DNA of 64,000 nucleotides from Cobetia amphilecti. Lineage in GTDB: Bacteria > Pseudomonadota > Gammaproteobacteria > Pseudomonadales > Halomonadaceae. Shown piece after piece: positions 1 through 8,566 of the stretch. Both the position numbers and the translations under genes were made by a program. The notes beneath the pieces are model-generated. The model was not told where the DNA came from. It saw only the letters and a list, made by a program, of their open reading frames with translations, and made no database searches. Each line of letters opens with the position of its first letter. Position 1 is the stretch's first letter. The stretch spans positions 2,480,001-2,544,000 of the forward strand of contig NZ_CP084115.1 of the NCBI RefSeq assembly GCF_020217465.1, read 5' to 3'.

Positions 1-657
1 GTGATCGATCAGCGCCTCGACGGAATCCTTGTCACCCTGCACCACGTTGAAGACGCCATCCGGCAGGCCCGCCTGCTTGAGCAGGTCCGCCATCATCAGC
101 GAGGCACTAGGATCCAGCGGGCTCGGCTTGAGCACGAAACTGTTGCCTGCCGCAATGGCGACCGGGAACATCCACATCGGCACCATTACTGGGAAGTTGA
201 ACGGCGTGATGCCGGCGACGACGCCCAGCGGCTGGCGCATGGTCCAGTTGTCGATGCCAGTGCTGACCTGATCGGTGAAGTCACCCTTGAGCAGCTGCGG
301 GATACCGCAGGCAAATTCGACGATATCGATGCCACGTGCCACTTCGCCCTGGGCGTCAGTGAACACCTTGCCGTGCTCGCGGGTGATCGCTTCCGCCAGT
401 TCGTCCTTGTGCTCGTTGAGCAGCGCGAGGAACTTGAACATCACCCGGGCACGACGAATCGGCGGCGTGTCAGCCCAGGCCGGGAAAGCGGCGTCGGCAG
501 CAGCCACGGCGGCATCGACATCACTGTTGCGTGCCAGCGCGACCTGACCGGTCACCTTGCCGGTGGCCGGATTGAAGACATCCTGAGTGGCGCTGGAATC
601 GCCTCGGGTCACCTGGCCGTTGATGAAATGGTGAATGGCGTTGGTTGCTGTCGTCAT
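1..657 (-). CDS. mmsA: Methylmalonate-semialdehyde dehydrogenase (CoA-acylating), N-terminal 219 residues, runs off window
   Basis: I translated this from the minus strand; it is open from the ATG at 657 to the left edge. The enzyme oxidises methylmalonate or malonate semialdehyde to propionyl- or acetyl-CoA in valine and inositol catabolism, in the cytosol. Visible are the aldehyde dehydrogenase N-terminal NAD-binding region with [16 protein letters not shown] at about 145-160, typical of the MmsA branch, and the cofactor lysine in FVLKPSP (about 174-180). The catalytic cysteine would lie beyond the edge; the family is about 500 residues. It diverges from a LysR gene, a common arrangement for a catabolic operon and its regulator. 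Family assignment is strong; exact substrate is inferred from the MmsA-like motif. Confidence 0.9.
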   Translation of the reverse strand, partial: MTTATNAIHHFINGQVTRGDSSATQDVFNPATGKVTGQVALARNSDVDAAVAAADAAFPAWADTPPIRRARVMFKFLALLNEHKDELAEAITREHGKVFTDAQGEVARGIDIVEFACGIPQLLKGDFTDQVSTGIDNWTMRQPLGVVAGITPFNFPVMVPMWMFPVAIAAGNSFVLKPSPLDPSASLMMADLLKQAGLPDGVFNVVQGDKDSVEALIDH

Positions 658-1111
658 GGTGCTGATCTCCGCTGGCGGTGTTTTATAGGAATAAGCCTGT
701 GTAATGCACATGTCTGGCGCTGAAGGTCCTTCGCTTGGTCAATGTCGAACGAGGACATGCCATCAGCAGGTGTTCATGAAATTACGCCGCCACGCGCAGG
801 GTGCAATTGAGTAATTCTTGGATGAGATATAACGATCGCTGATATCCGATTTCGATCGAAAACTGCTCCACTCCCCTCGAGAGCGAGAGCAATAATTAAT
901 CGATTATAATCAATAGGTTACAACAAAAAATAAGGAAGGAGTTCCGACAGCGGCAGGTGATTCGATCACGAAGCCTGTCCCGGGTGAACACGGCTTACCG
1001 CGACCAATGGCTAATAGGTGGCAGAGAAGGCATTCAGGCCACAATGCGTGATGCAGGGCCATCAGCACACGTCTCGCCGGCCAGAAAATGCTAAACACAT
1101 GGATGCCACTG
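658..1111. promoter_or_regulatory. Divergent intergenic region between mmsA and the LysR gene
   Basis: About 450 bases without a convincing gene. It holds a perfect 12-base palindrome, TTTCGATCGAAA (850-861), and an imperfect 16-base dyad, ATCGATTATAATCAAT (899-914), within an AT-rich stretch. LysR-type regulators bind AT-rich dyads in such divergent promoters, so these are candidate operators. The promoter hexamers themselves could not be fixed with confidence. Confidence 0.4.
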
Positions 1112-2008
1112 ATGCAGGATCTGTCCCGACTCAATGCCTTTGTCACCGTGGCGCGCACCGGTAGCGTGTCGCGAGCGGCGCAGGCGTTGCACCTCACCCA
1201 GCCCGCGATCAGCCTCAAGCTCAAGCAATTGCAGGAAGGCCTGGGATTGAGCCTGTTCGAGCGTCACCCCCATGGCCTGTTGTTGACGGCTGATGGCCAG
1301 GCCTTGCTGCCCAGTGCCGAGAAGACCTTGGCAAGCGCGCGTGGCTTCGAGCAGGCCGCCGCGGCACTGCACAGCACGGTGCGCGGCAAGCTGCGCATCG
1401 GCACCATCGTCGACCCGGAATTCATCCGTCTGGGCAGCTTGCTTCGCCATCTACTGGAGCGGGCACCCAATCTGGAAACGGAACTCCACCACGGCATGAG
1501 CGGCTGCGTCCTCAAGGCGTTGCGCCAGAATGAGCTGGAAATCGGCTTCTACCTCGCTCCCCCCGGAGAAGGCCCACGCGATGACTCCCTCTGTTATCGT
1601 GAGCTGGCATTCTTCGACTATTTCATTCTCGCCCCCACCGGCTGGTCAGCGCGCCTGACGGAGACTGACTGGCCTTCCCTGGCCGCCCTGCCGTGGATCG
1701 TGACGCCTGAGAATTCCGTCCACTCACGTCTGCTGGCGCATGCCATGCGCGACAGTCAGTGCACCCCTCACCGCGTGGCACAGGTGGACCAGGAAGTCTG
1801 CATGCTGGACCTGGTACGTGCCGGCGTCGGACTGACACTGGCTCGCGATGTATTGGCGCTGGCCGAGCGTCAGGAACGAGGCCTCAATATCGTGCCGGAT
1901 ACCCGCCTGCCCTGCGCTTTGAGTGTGGTCTGGCGTCACGACAAGCAACATGACCCCTGTGTCGAAGCCGCCCTGCAAAGTCTCGAAGAGGTCTGGCCAT
2001 CTGAATAA
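1112..2008 (+). CDS. LysR-family transcriptional regulator
   Basis: A 298-residue protein with the standard LysR layout: an N-terminal winged helix-turn-helix (first ~60 residues, including GSVSRAAQALHLTQPAISLK) and a periplasmic-binding-protein-like effector domain from about residue 85 to the end. Length is normal for the family. Two in-frame ATGs lie further upstream (1088 and 1103); 1112 was chosen because it places the HTH at the usual distance from the N-terminus. It diverges from mmsA, so it probably controls that catabolic gene or operon, although the ligand cannot be told from sequence. Confidence 0.85.
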   Translation: MQDLSRLNAFVTVARTGSVSRAAQALHLTQPAISLKLKQLQEGLGLSLFERHPHGLLLTADGQALLPSAEKTLASARGFEQAAAALHSTVRGKLRIGTIVDPEFIRLGSLLRHLLERAPNLETELHHGMSGCVLKALRQNELEIGFYLAPPGEGPRDDSLCYRELAFFDYFILAPTGWSARLTETDWPSLAALPWIVTPENSVHSRLLAHAMRDSQCTPHRVAQVDQEVCMLDLVRAGVGLTLARDVLALAERQERGLNIVPDTRLPCALSVVWRHDKQHDPCVEAALQSLEEVWPSE

Positions 2009-2277
2009 GGGCGCTGGCCTCCCGAGATCGGTCAGCAAGCTTCACACTGAGCAGCGAGGCCGGTGTACGTTCCCATGTTCTCCATTCCTGCAGCACACTC
2101 GAAAGCGCCAGAGCTCTAGTGTCAGGGCACGGGGCTACTCCGTTGGCGCGAGATGGATTATTCTAGTCGTGATACTGGTTAAAGCCGCATGTCCCGCCAG
2201 AGGCCAAGGGAAGACCCCTTCTCATGCGCTATCGAAGTATCTCCAGATGGCAGCACTTCGAATCACAAGGTAACACA

Positions 2278-2646
2278 ATGATAGATTTCAATAATAAAGG
2301 CTTTTTTAAACTCAAACAGAACGATGAATATGCCGAACGCGTCAGTGACCTGCTGATTGATGGCGAAGAAATCATTTCAGCTTATAAATCAATGCGTGAT
2401 GGAGTCGTGTTTACCAACAAGCGTATTATTGCTGTCAATGTTCAAGGATTGACAGGCAGCAAGAAAGATTTCACCACTCTCCCTTACAAGAAGATCGAAA
2501 CCTATTCCATCGAAACTTCCGGCACCTTTGATCTTGATTCAGAGCTCACGATCTACTTCTCGGCACTCGGTACGGTGAAATTTGAATTTACCGGCAAGAC
2601 ACGGCTCACCGAAATCTCGCAAGTCATCACCACCTATGTGTGTTGA
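2278..2646 (+). CDS. Bacterial PH-domain protein (bPH_1-like)
   Basis: A 122-residue soluble protein. The central part, with GVVFTNKRIIAVNVQG followed by the YKKIETYSIET strand and a C-terminal helix, is the pattern of the bacterial pleckstrin-homology domain family PF08000. The start at 2278 is preceded by AAGGT at a suitable distance; an upstream in-frame ATG at 2224 lacks this. Bacterial PH domains of this type are small soluble proteins of unknown function, so no role is proposed. Base composition is somewhat more AT-rich than its neighbours. Confidence 0.75.
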   Translation: MIDFNNKGFFKLKQNDEYAERVSDLLIDGEEIISAYKSMRDGVVFTNKRIIAVNVQGLTGSKKDFTTLPYKKIETYSIETSGTFDLDSELTIYFSALGTVKFEFTGKTRLTEISQVITTYVC

Positions 2647-2696
2647 TTCCCTGCTGCTTCAGATGTGAATTCCTTTGATCAAACGGGGTTATCCAG

Positions 2697-3050
2697 ATGA
2701 GTGACATATCAGTCGAGCAATTCGAAGAAAACATGAAACGCGAACTCGACAAGTTCGTGCGCACTACCAACAGAACCGCCAGCTCCACCTCCCGTGACAC
2801 CCCCCCTCGCGCGCGTCCTGAAGCCCCACGCGCCCGAGAGACCACCACCCCCCTCAAAGGGCTGAGGGTGACGCTTGGCGTCAAGCAGAAGCGACTGGCA
2901 TTGGAAGAACCCTTCACGGTGCAGACCGACAGCATCTCGCGAATGGAAGCGCGCATTCATGCCGAGAAAGCGGCACGCAAGGCTGGCTGGAAGATCATCA
3001 GCCACGTGATCGACTGGAATGATACCGAGCGAGAGCCCGACGTTCGCTGA
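2697..3050 (+). CDS. Hypothetical protein, charged, 117 residues
   Basis: I do not recognise this protein. It has a short acidic N-terminal helix, a proline/arginine/threonine-rich low-complexity linker (about 25-55), and a folded-looking C-terminal part (about 55-110) rich in lysine and arginine. There is no signal peptide or membrane segment. It follows the PH-domain gene by 50 bases on the same strand and may be co-transcribed. Coding potential is supported by the codon pattern and an unbroken frame in GC-rich DNA. Confidence 0.55.
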   Translation: MSDISVEQFEENMKRELDKFVRTTNRTASSTSRDTPPRARPEAPRARETTTPLKGLRVTLGVKQKRLALEEPFTVQTDSISRMEARIHAEKAARKAGWKIISHVIDWNDTEREPDVR

Positions 3051-3170
3051 CGACGCGCCAGCCACGGTCATCAAATATTCCGCTAACCCATATCGAGATT
3101 ACCGAAAGGCAATCACGCCTTGGGCGGCATAGGCTCTGTAGACACACTCATCGTCTAGAGGGGTCTGCGC

Positions 3171-3347
3171 ATGAAATACTTCGATTTATTGTTCTCGTTG
3201 ATCGCCGCGGTACTGGTGTCTGCACTACTCCCCTTTGAGGTGGAACAAGGCAATCGTTCTACCCCACAAGCGCCGCATGAACGTTCTATTCTGATGATGG
3301 AGGGCATACTGAAGGAGAATGAGGGCAACGAGTCGGTTGACGCATGA
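3171..3347 (+). CDS. Small single-pass membrane peptide, 58 residues (candidate)
   Basis: A short open frame begins at an ATG preceded by a GAGGGG Shine-Dalgarno-like sequence. The N-terminus (KYFDLLFSLIAAVLVSALL) is a clear hydrophobic segment, followed by a short polar tail of about 38 residues. It could be a small membrane-anchored or secreted peptide. No family is recognised, and the evidence is only the ribosome-binding site and the hydrophobic pattern. Confidence 0.35.
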   Translation: MKYFDLLFSLIAAVLVSALLPFEVEQGNRSTPQAPHERSILMMEGILKENEGNESVDA

Positions 3348-3470
3348 GCCACCGTCACTGAATTATCGCGATAGGGAGTCGATTTGCGGCGCAAACGAAC
3401 AATCCCGTCAAGCTCCTCGATATTCTCCCGCAGTACGCGCGTGCCCAGCGACGTCACTTGAGGAGGCCGA

Positions 3471-4034
3471 ATGGCGGACATACAACTACGTATTGAATTG
3501 GTGGACACGGATCCCCTGGTCTGGCGTCGAGTCGTCGTGCCAGAAACGATCAATCTGCACCGACTACACGAACTCATTCAGGACGTGATGGGGTGGGAGG
3601 AGCGACACCTTTACGAGTTTGAGTGTGGCGGCCGCTACTACGCTGAACCCGACGACTTCAGCGAACGCTCCATTACCATGTCCCGAAACGCCAAGCTGAA
3701 GACCCTGGTGAAGCGGGCCAAGGAAAATGTCTTCCATTATCTCTATGATTTTGGCGATGACTGGAAACATCGCATCATCATCGAGGCAACAGGGATGGAG
3801 GCAATATCCCCTTGTCCAAGATGGCTGGATGGCGCCATGGCATGCCCCCCGGAGGATATCGGTGGCGTGCATGGGTATTCTGCCCTGAAAGCCGCCAGCG
3901 CCGGCGAGCAGGATCCACATGGACACGAGCTACTTCAGATGCTGGGGGAAGACTTCTCACCGGAGGCGCTGGATGAGGAGGCCATTGAAGAGAGCCTCCT
4001 CCCCTTCCAGGCGGGCTTCAATCGCATGGCATGA
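3471..4034 (+). CDS. Plasmid pRiA4b ORF-3-like family protein
   Basis: A 187-residue protein of the PRiA4_ORF3 family (PF07929), recognised by IELVDTDPLVWRRVVVP at the N-terminus, the LHELIQDVMGWEERHLYEF segment, and YDFGDDWKHRIIIE in the middle, then PPEDIGGVHGY. The start has a strong AGGAGG site seven bases upstream. The family is widespread, often linked to plasmids and mobile elements (also called IS1096 passenger-like), and its function is unknown. There are no other mobile-element remnants next to it here. Confidence 0.85.
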   Translation: MADIQLRIELVDTDPLVWRRVVVPETINLHRLHELIQDVMGWEERHLYEFECGGRYYAEPDDFSERSITMSRNAKLKTLVKRAKENVFHYLYDFGDDWKHRIIIEATGMEAISPCPRWLDGAMACPPEDIGGVHGYSALKAASAGEQDPHGHELLQMLGEDFSPEALDEEAIEESLLPFQAGFNRMA

Positions 4035-4127
4035 CTCAAGAGACAATAGCGGCCCTTATTGAAGGTGGGTCGGCAAATCAAGCGCTTGCGCACTGCCTAG
4101 GTGACGCGTTCCCCCCCCCAATACACG

Positions 4128-4163
4128 ACAATACCCCGCCCTGGCGACAGGTCGGGGCATTGT
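4128..4163. terminator. Hairpin between convergent genes
   Basis: An inverted repeat with arms ACAATACCCCG and CGGGGCATTGT (one mismatch) lies between the pRiA4b-like gene and the convergent DUF938 gene. Its position suits a bidirectional terminator, but there is no uridine-rich tail on either side, so the function is uncertain. Confidence 0.35.
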
Positions 4164-4228
4164 CGTAGTGAAAGGATCACATGAGGTGAACTCACCCCCT
4201 CTGACGGCCCGCTGAGCACCGTCGCCAG

Positions 4229-4897
4229 CTAACGGCGAAAGACCACACTCAGATTGTTCGCCGGCATCTCGATCACCTTGTCGAGGTTCAGGCCGTTGCG
4301 CTCCGCTTCCTCGATGACCGCTTCCAGATCACGCACGCCCCATAGCGGATTGCGGCTTCTGAGCTGCACGTCAAAGGCTTCGTTGCTCGGCGCCGTGTGT
4401 TGACCTTCCCGCTTGTAGGGGCCGTAGAGATACAGCACGCCATCCTTCGGGAGACGGCGACCAGCCTGCAACGTCAGCTCGGACGTGACCCGCCACGGCG
4501 AGATGTGGAGCAGATTGATCGCCACCAGCGCATCGCAGGTCACTTCCGGCCACTCGGACAGCACATCCAGCGTGATCGGCGCCTTGAGGTTGGGCAAGGC
4601 GGCCTCGGCGCGCCAGTCAGCGATGGATTCCAGTGCTCGCGGGCTGGCATCGCTGGGCTGCCACGCCATATGAGGCAAGCCGTGGGCGAAATGCACCGCA
4701 TGCTCGCCGCTGCCACTGGCCAGTTCCAGCACCTGACGCCGCTGTGCCAGCACGTCACGCAGGACATCGAGAATCACGTCACGATTGCGGGCGACCGCCG
4801 GACTGGCGAGACGCTGACTGTGCGCCAGCTCGACATCCTTCTGAGATGATTGCGACGTCGCGCTTGGCAAGTCATCGGGTAACTCGGGGGTGGCCAT
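4229..4897 (-). CDS. DUF938 family SAM-dependent methyltransferase-like protein
   Basis: A 222-residue protein with the class I methyltransferase motif I VLELASGSGEHAVHFA (about 57-72) and the acidic post-motif region with QPSDASPRALESI; the C-terminal part LYGPYKREGQHTAPSN is characteristic of DUF938 (PF06080). It is predicted cytosolic. The substrate is not known for the family. It is transcribed alone on the minus strand, separated by a terminator from the upstream glycosyltransferase genes. Confidence 0.85.
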   Translation of the reverse strand: MATPELPDDLPSATSQSSQKDVELAHSQRLASPAVARNRDVILDVLRDVLAQRRQVLELASGSGEHAVHFAHGLPHMAWQPSDASPRALESIADWRAEAALPNLKAPITLDVLSEWPEVTCDALVAINLLHISPWRVTSELTLQAGRRLPKDGVLYLYGPYKREGQHTAPSNEAFDVQLRSRNPLWGVRDLEAVIEEAERNGLNLDKVIEMPANNLSVVFRR

Positions 4898-4957
4898 GCA
4901 GCACTCCTTTCAACAGGGCAAATGACTCAGAACGCAAGGGAGGTAAAGATCATAACA

Positions 4958-4988
4958 AAGCGCCGAACCCCTGAGGGGCGCGGCGCTT
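4958..4988 (-). terminator. Rho-independent terminator after the glycosyltransferase gene at 5081-6127
   Basis: Read on the minus strand, an AAGCGCCG/CGGCGCTT stem with an inner CCCCT/AGGGG stem is followed by TTGTTATGATC. It lies 92 bases after the stop of the glycosyltransferase and before the DUF938 gene. Confidence 0.65.
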
Positions 4989-5080
4989 GAGCAAACCGTG
5001 ACTGGGTCGGGCTTTGCGGTCAGGCTCTCTCGTTCGGGCCTTTTAGTAAGGGCTATCTGAAGCAGGCCACATGAACGACT

Positions 5081-6127
5081 CTAGCGGACACGCGCCACCG
5101 TGGAACGTGCGCGCCAGAAATCCAGCACCCGTAGTGGATCGCCCACTTCATGCGCCTTGTGTTGCGCATTGTGCGCCATGGCACGCGTCGCATCACGATC
5201 GCCCAGCAGGCGCTCGAGAGCGGCAGTCCATTCTGCCGGGTCATCCCCCACCAACAGGCCATCGACGCCGTCCTCGATCAACTCGACATAGGGCGCCCGA
5301 CGACTATAGATGCCCACCCCACCCATGCGGGTGATATCGAGAAACCGCAGCCAGGAGGCGGCGCGGTTGTCAGAGTTTTCCATCAAGGGCGCCAGGCCGA
5401 TGGCAATCCGACGCCGCGAGCAATAATCCTGGAAGCCCTCCCAGCTGACGGCCTCCATCGTCTTGAGGCGGGGAATGTCGCTGAGTGCCAGCGGTAGATG
5501 GCGCCCCATCATCAGCTCCACCTCACTGTCGGAATGCCGCGTCTGGATATCGCGCAACACGGGGGCCAGCGCCACGATATCGTCACGATGTGACAGAGTG
5601 CCGTGAAAGCCGATGCACCAATCGCTCTGCTCGAGATGGTGAAGATCCGGCAGCTTGCCAGTCAGTGGCGGCGTCAGCAGGCTGACTTTGGGGTGCAGGC
5701 TCGCCAGAGCGGCCTCCAGCTGCTCGCTGACCACGACGATTTCATCCGCCAGCGTGAACAGTCGCTGCTGCAATTGGGCAGCCTCAGAGCCTGCTTCAGG
5801 GGTAGAGTTGCCCTCCTCCGCTGCCAACGACCCAGGCGAATACAGATGATCGACGAGGTAACAGATACGACCGAGCTGCTCACGATGTGCTTCCAGCATC
5901 TCGATCCATTCCCGCCCCAGGCTCCGCGCGATCAGCAGGCAGGCGCCTGTGAGGCGTGCCTGGGCAAGCTTGGGGGAGAACTTCCAGCGGCGGGTTTCAA
6001 AACGCTCGACACGTGTGCCTTCCTTGCGCAGCGCGGCCATGGCTGGCAAGAAGAAGTAGATATCTTCCAGCGCTAGGGCTTCATCACTGAGTACGATCCA
6101 TCGAGGAGTAGTCGGGAAGGCAGTCAT
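5081..6127 (-). CDS. Glycosyltransferase-like protein (paralogue of the 6419-7453 gene)
   Basis: A 348-residue soluble protein with a GT-B-like layout. The C-terminal half carries GGVGIYSRRAPY and GVDGLLVGDDPAEWT, which resemble the nucleotide-sugar binding end of GT4/GT1 enzymes. It is a clear paralogue of the next gene upstream (shared GGVGIYSRRAPY, GLLVGDDPA, MMGRH, and the IARSLG/IVRSLG segment). The start at 6127 begins with MTAFPTTPRW; a further upstream in-frame codon would add eight residues but overlaps poorer sequence. It probably adds a sugar to the surface polysaccharide made by this locus; donor and acceptor are unknown. Confidence 0.7.
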   Translation of the reverse strand: MTAFPTTPRWIVLSDEALALEDIYFFLPAMAALRKEGTRVERFETRRWKFSPKLAQARLTGACLLIARSLGREWIEMLEAHREQLGRICYLVDHLYSPGSLAAEEGNSTPEAGSEAAQLQQRLFTLADEIVVVSEQLEAALASLHPKVSLLTPPLTGKLPDLHHLEQSDWCIGFHGTLSHRDDIVALAPVLRDIQTRHSDSEVELMMGRHLPLALSDIPRLKTMEAVSWEGFQDYCSRRRIAIGLAPLMENSDNRAASWLRFLDITRMGGVGIYSRRAPYVELIEDGVDGLLVGDDPAEWTAALERLLGDRDATRAMAHNAQHKAHEVGDPLRVLDFWRARSTVARVR

Positions 6128-6365
6128 GTCAGTCTCCTTTACTCGAGGCATTCATGGTCCCGGCACGTTCGGCGTCACCGCCAAACAAGCGCGAGCGAGA
6201 GAACACACTGACTCTGGGACGCTTACTTTGAGCTTAATGATTTCTGGGCATCACACCACTCAAATTTTGCTGATGTGTAGCGGATGTAATCAACGTGTTA
6301 CCTGCGTTGGGCGCTGGATCGTCGCTGGCAGTGCCCGATTGGACGGCCCCAAGACCAGAAACGAC

Positions 6366-6393
6366 AAGGCCCGCAGGGTAAGCTGCGGGCCTT
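6366..6393 (-). terminator. Rho-independent terminator after the 6419-7453 gene
   Basis: On the minus strand an AAGGCCCGCAG/CTGCGGGCCTT perfect 11-bp stem with a six-base loop is followed by GTCGTTTCTGG. It lies 26 bases after the stop codon. Confidence 0.75.
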
Positions 6394-6418
6394 GAGGGTT
6401 GGGATCATCTCGCTCAAG

Positions 6419-7453
6419 TCAGCGCGAACGCCAGAAGATCGTACACGCCTCTACAGCGCCAATATCTCGGGCTTTCTGCAATGCCCGCTCTGCCATGGTC
6501 TGCGTGGCGACTGGGTCAGCCAGCAATTGCTCGAGCGCCGCCTGCCAATCAGCAGGATCATCCCCCACAAGCAAACCATCGACACCATGTTCGACGATGT
6601 CGGTATAAGGTGCCCTGCGGCTGTAGATGCCGACGCCGCCCATCGCCGTGATGTCGAGGAACTTGATCCAGGACTTGCCGCGATTGAAGGGGGTCTCGAG
6701 CAAGGGGGCCAGGCCGATCTGGATACGGCGTGTTGCCTGGTACTGCTGGAAAGCCTTCCACGGCAGAGCCTCCGGAGTCTCCAGCCGTGCGATAGCGCAA
6801 AATGATTCAGGCACGTGCCGCCCCATCATGATCTCGAGGCGTGCCTGGGGATGTGAGGCCATCACTGGCGTGAGTGCTGGCGCCAGATGCGCGATGTCAT
6901 CGCGATGCGCACGGGTACCGTGGTAGCCGATGGTCCAGTCAGACGGTGTGAAATCGGCCAGCTCAGTTTCTGGCGTCAGCATTGGCGGTGTCAGCAGCGA
7001 GACATTGGCATGCTCCCGCCCAAGCTGGGCCACCAGCGCCTCACAACAGGCCACTACCTCATCCGCGAGCGCAAGCAGTGCGGGCTGACGCATCGCCAGA
7101 CCGCTCAGACGCGCGACATAGGCGGCAGGCAATCCATCGGTACGGGTCACGGCGCCAAGATCATCGTCGATCAGATAGACGATACGTCCGAAGCGCTCAC
7201 GATGACGTTCGAGGAGGCGCACCCAGCGCTCGCCCAGTGACCGTACGATCAGCAGATTGGCGCCTGCCAGGCGCCGCAATGCCCATCCCGTCGGCAGGTG
7301 GTAGCGGCGTGTATCGAAACGCTCGACGATGGCCCCCTGCTGGCGAAGAGCAGGTGCGGCTGACTCTAGAAAGTAGATATCTTCGGTGGGTCGAGCACCA
7401 TCGCTGAGAACGACCCACCGCACACCTGCCAAGGGTGAAGCTTCAGCCGACAT
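6419..7453 (-). CDS. Glycosyltransferase-like protein (paralogue of the 5081-6127 gene)
   Basis: A 344-residue paralogue of its downstream neighbour with the same C-terminal landmarks (GGVGIYSRRAPY, GVDGLLVGDDPA), so both come from one duplication. There is no membrane segment. Its ATG overlaps the stop codon of the PhyH-type gene by one base (TGATG), implying translational coupling. A role in assembling the locus polysaccharide is inferred from context only. Confidence 0.7.
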   Translation of the reverse strand: MSAEASPLAGVRWVVLSDGARPTEDIYFLESAAPALRQQGAIVERFDTRRYHLPTGWALRRLAGANLLIVRSLGERWVRLLERHRERFGRIVYLIDDDLGAVTRTDGLPAAYVARLSGLAMRQPALLALADEVVACCEALVAQLGREHANVSLLTPPMLTPETELADFTPSDWTIGYHGTRAHRDDIAHLAPALTPVMASHPQARLEIMMGRHVPESFCAIARLETPEALPWKAFQQYQATRRIQIGLAPLLETPFNRGKSWIKFLDITAMGGVGIYSRRAPYTDIVEHGVDGLLVGDDPADWQAALEQLLADPVATQTMAERALQKARDIGAVEACTIFWRSR

Positions 7454-8505
7454 CAGGACGGGTCCTGCGCACGCGAGGAGTCACGTGTCACGACATGCCA
7501 GGAAGACTCGACACCACGCGCTGCGGCAAGCTTGTCATCACTCGCCCGCTCCGCCTTGAGCACACGATACTGCAGGCGATTGAGCCATTCGCCGCCCAGC
7601 CCCGGCAACGGCAGGAAGGGTGTCGTGCGACTCATTCCCCACAGCGCCAGACGCGAACTGCCCGCCTCGGCAGGGCCACGGCCGTGCATGCCGAAAGTAT
7701 CCGCGATCAACAGCGTGTTGGCAGGCACCTTGAACAGCGTGGGCGCATTGAGACCGAAGCGAGCCAGTGCGCCTTCATCGACCCGGAAGGACCCTCGCTG
7801 GGTATAGCGATTGGCATGCTCACGAGCCGTCAGGCTCATGTGATATTCCCAATCCAGTCGGCCCTTGTTCAACTGCGTGGACTGAGGCACGAACATGAAA
7901 GGCCCGTTGCGCTCGCTCACCTCCTCCAAGTAAAGCCAGAACTTCATGGTCGGCTGGAAGGTATCCACGTGCAGGGACTTCTGCGGGTCGGCCTCATCAC
8001 TCTCGCGGGCGCCATTGAACACCTTCTCGAGATGCACGATGGGCAGGCGACGATGGCCGGCGCAGAAACGCAGCAGACGCTTGAGCTGCGGGTCAGCCAG
8101 CACTTGCCGAGCCACCGGCAGCTCGCTCAGGGTCTCCGGGTCCAGCAATACGCGATGCGTGCGAGTATCCCCCTGACAACACTCACGTACCTCACCGGGA
8201 CCGTGATCATGCACGGTTTCAAGCTCTGCCCTGAGCCGCGCGAACAGCTCTGGCGACAGGAAGTTCTGCTTGAGCAGGTAGCCATCACGCAGGTAAGCCT
8301 CACGCTCGTCCCTAGGCACACCACGGCTGAGCATGGCCATCCGCCAACGCATGACCCGAGACGCTGCCCTCACCCGCCAGACATGCAGTCCACGACGATT
8401 CAGACGCTCACTTCCGATCAGCGGATTGGCGATGAAAGACTTGGCACCAGTGAATAGCGCAAGGCTCCACAGGGGAGCCTTGAGCAGAAATCGTGAGCGG
8501 GACAT
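7453..8505 (-). CDS. Phytanoyl-CoA dioxygenase (PhyH) family protein
   Basis: A 350-residue putative Fe(II)/2-oxoglutarate-dependent oxygenase. The iron-binding triad is visible as H179 and D181 in LHVDTFQP and H274 in FGMHGRG, with R276 as the likely 2-oxoglutarate-binding residue. The first ~65 residues are basic and partly hydrophobic and do not match the core. It sits between glycosyltransferase genes and is translationally coupled to the one downstream, so it may hydroxylate a sugar or lipid component of the surface polymer; this is inference. Related PhyH proteins occur in several polysaccharide clusters. Confidence 0.8.
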   Translation of the reverse strand: MSRSRFLLKAPLWSLALFTGAKSFIANPLIGSERLNRRGLHVWRVRAASRVMRWRMAMLSRGVPRDEREAYLRDGYLLKQNFLSPELFARLRAELETVHDHGPGEVRECCQGDTRTHRVLLDPETLSELPVARQVLADPQLKRLLRFCAGHRRLPIVHLEKVFNGARESDEADPQKSLHVDTFQPTMKFWLYLEEVSERNGPFMFVPQSTQLNKGRLDWEYHMSLTAREHANRYTQRGSFRVDEGALARFGLNAPTLFKVPANTLLIADTFGMHGRGPAEAGSSRLALWGMSRTTPFLPLPGLGGEWLNRLQYRVLKAERASDDKLAAARGVESSWHVVTRDSSRAQDPS

Positions 8506-8566
8506 GGCGTTCCTTGCGAGACGGTGTTCAATAGGCAGCTACAGGCATGACGGGACGGCACTCTGC

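Noticed and set aside
1-723. Long open frame on the plus strand (240 codons)
   Set aside because: It is antisense to mmsA, whose minus-strand translation matches the aldehyde dehydrogenase family over its full visible length.
4128-4163. Hairpin considered as a confident terminator
   Set aside because: No uridine tail on either side; kept only as a low-confidence feature.
5481-5500. GCGGTAG sequences elsewhere (also near 54675) as additional ops elements
   Set aside because: They lack the full GGCGGTAGCGTG core and lie in coding or non-leader positions.
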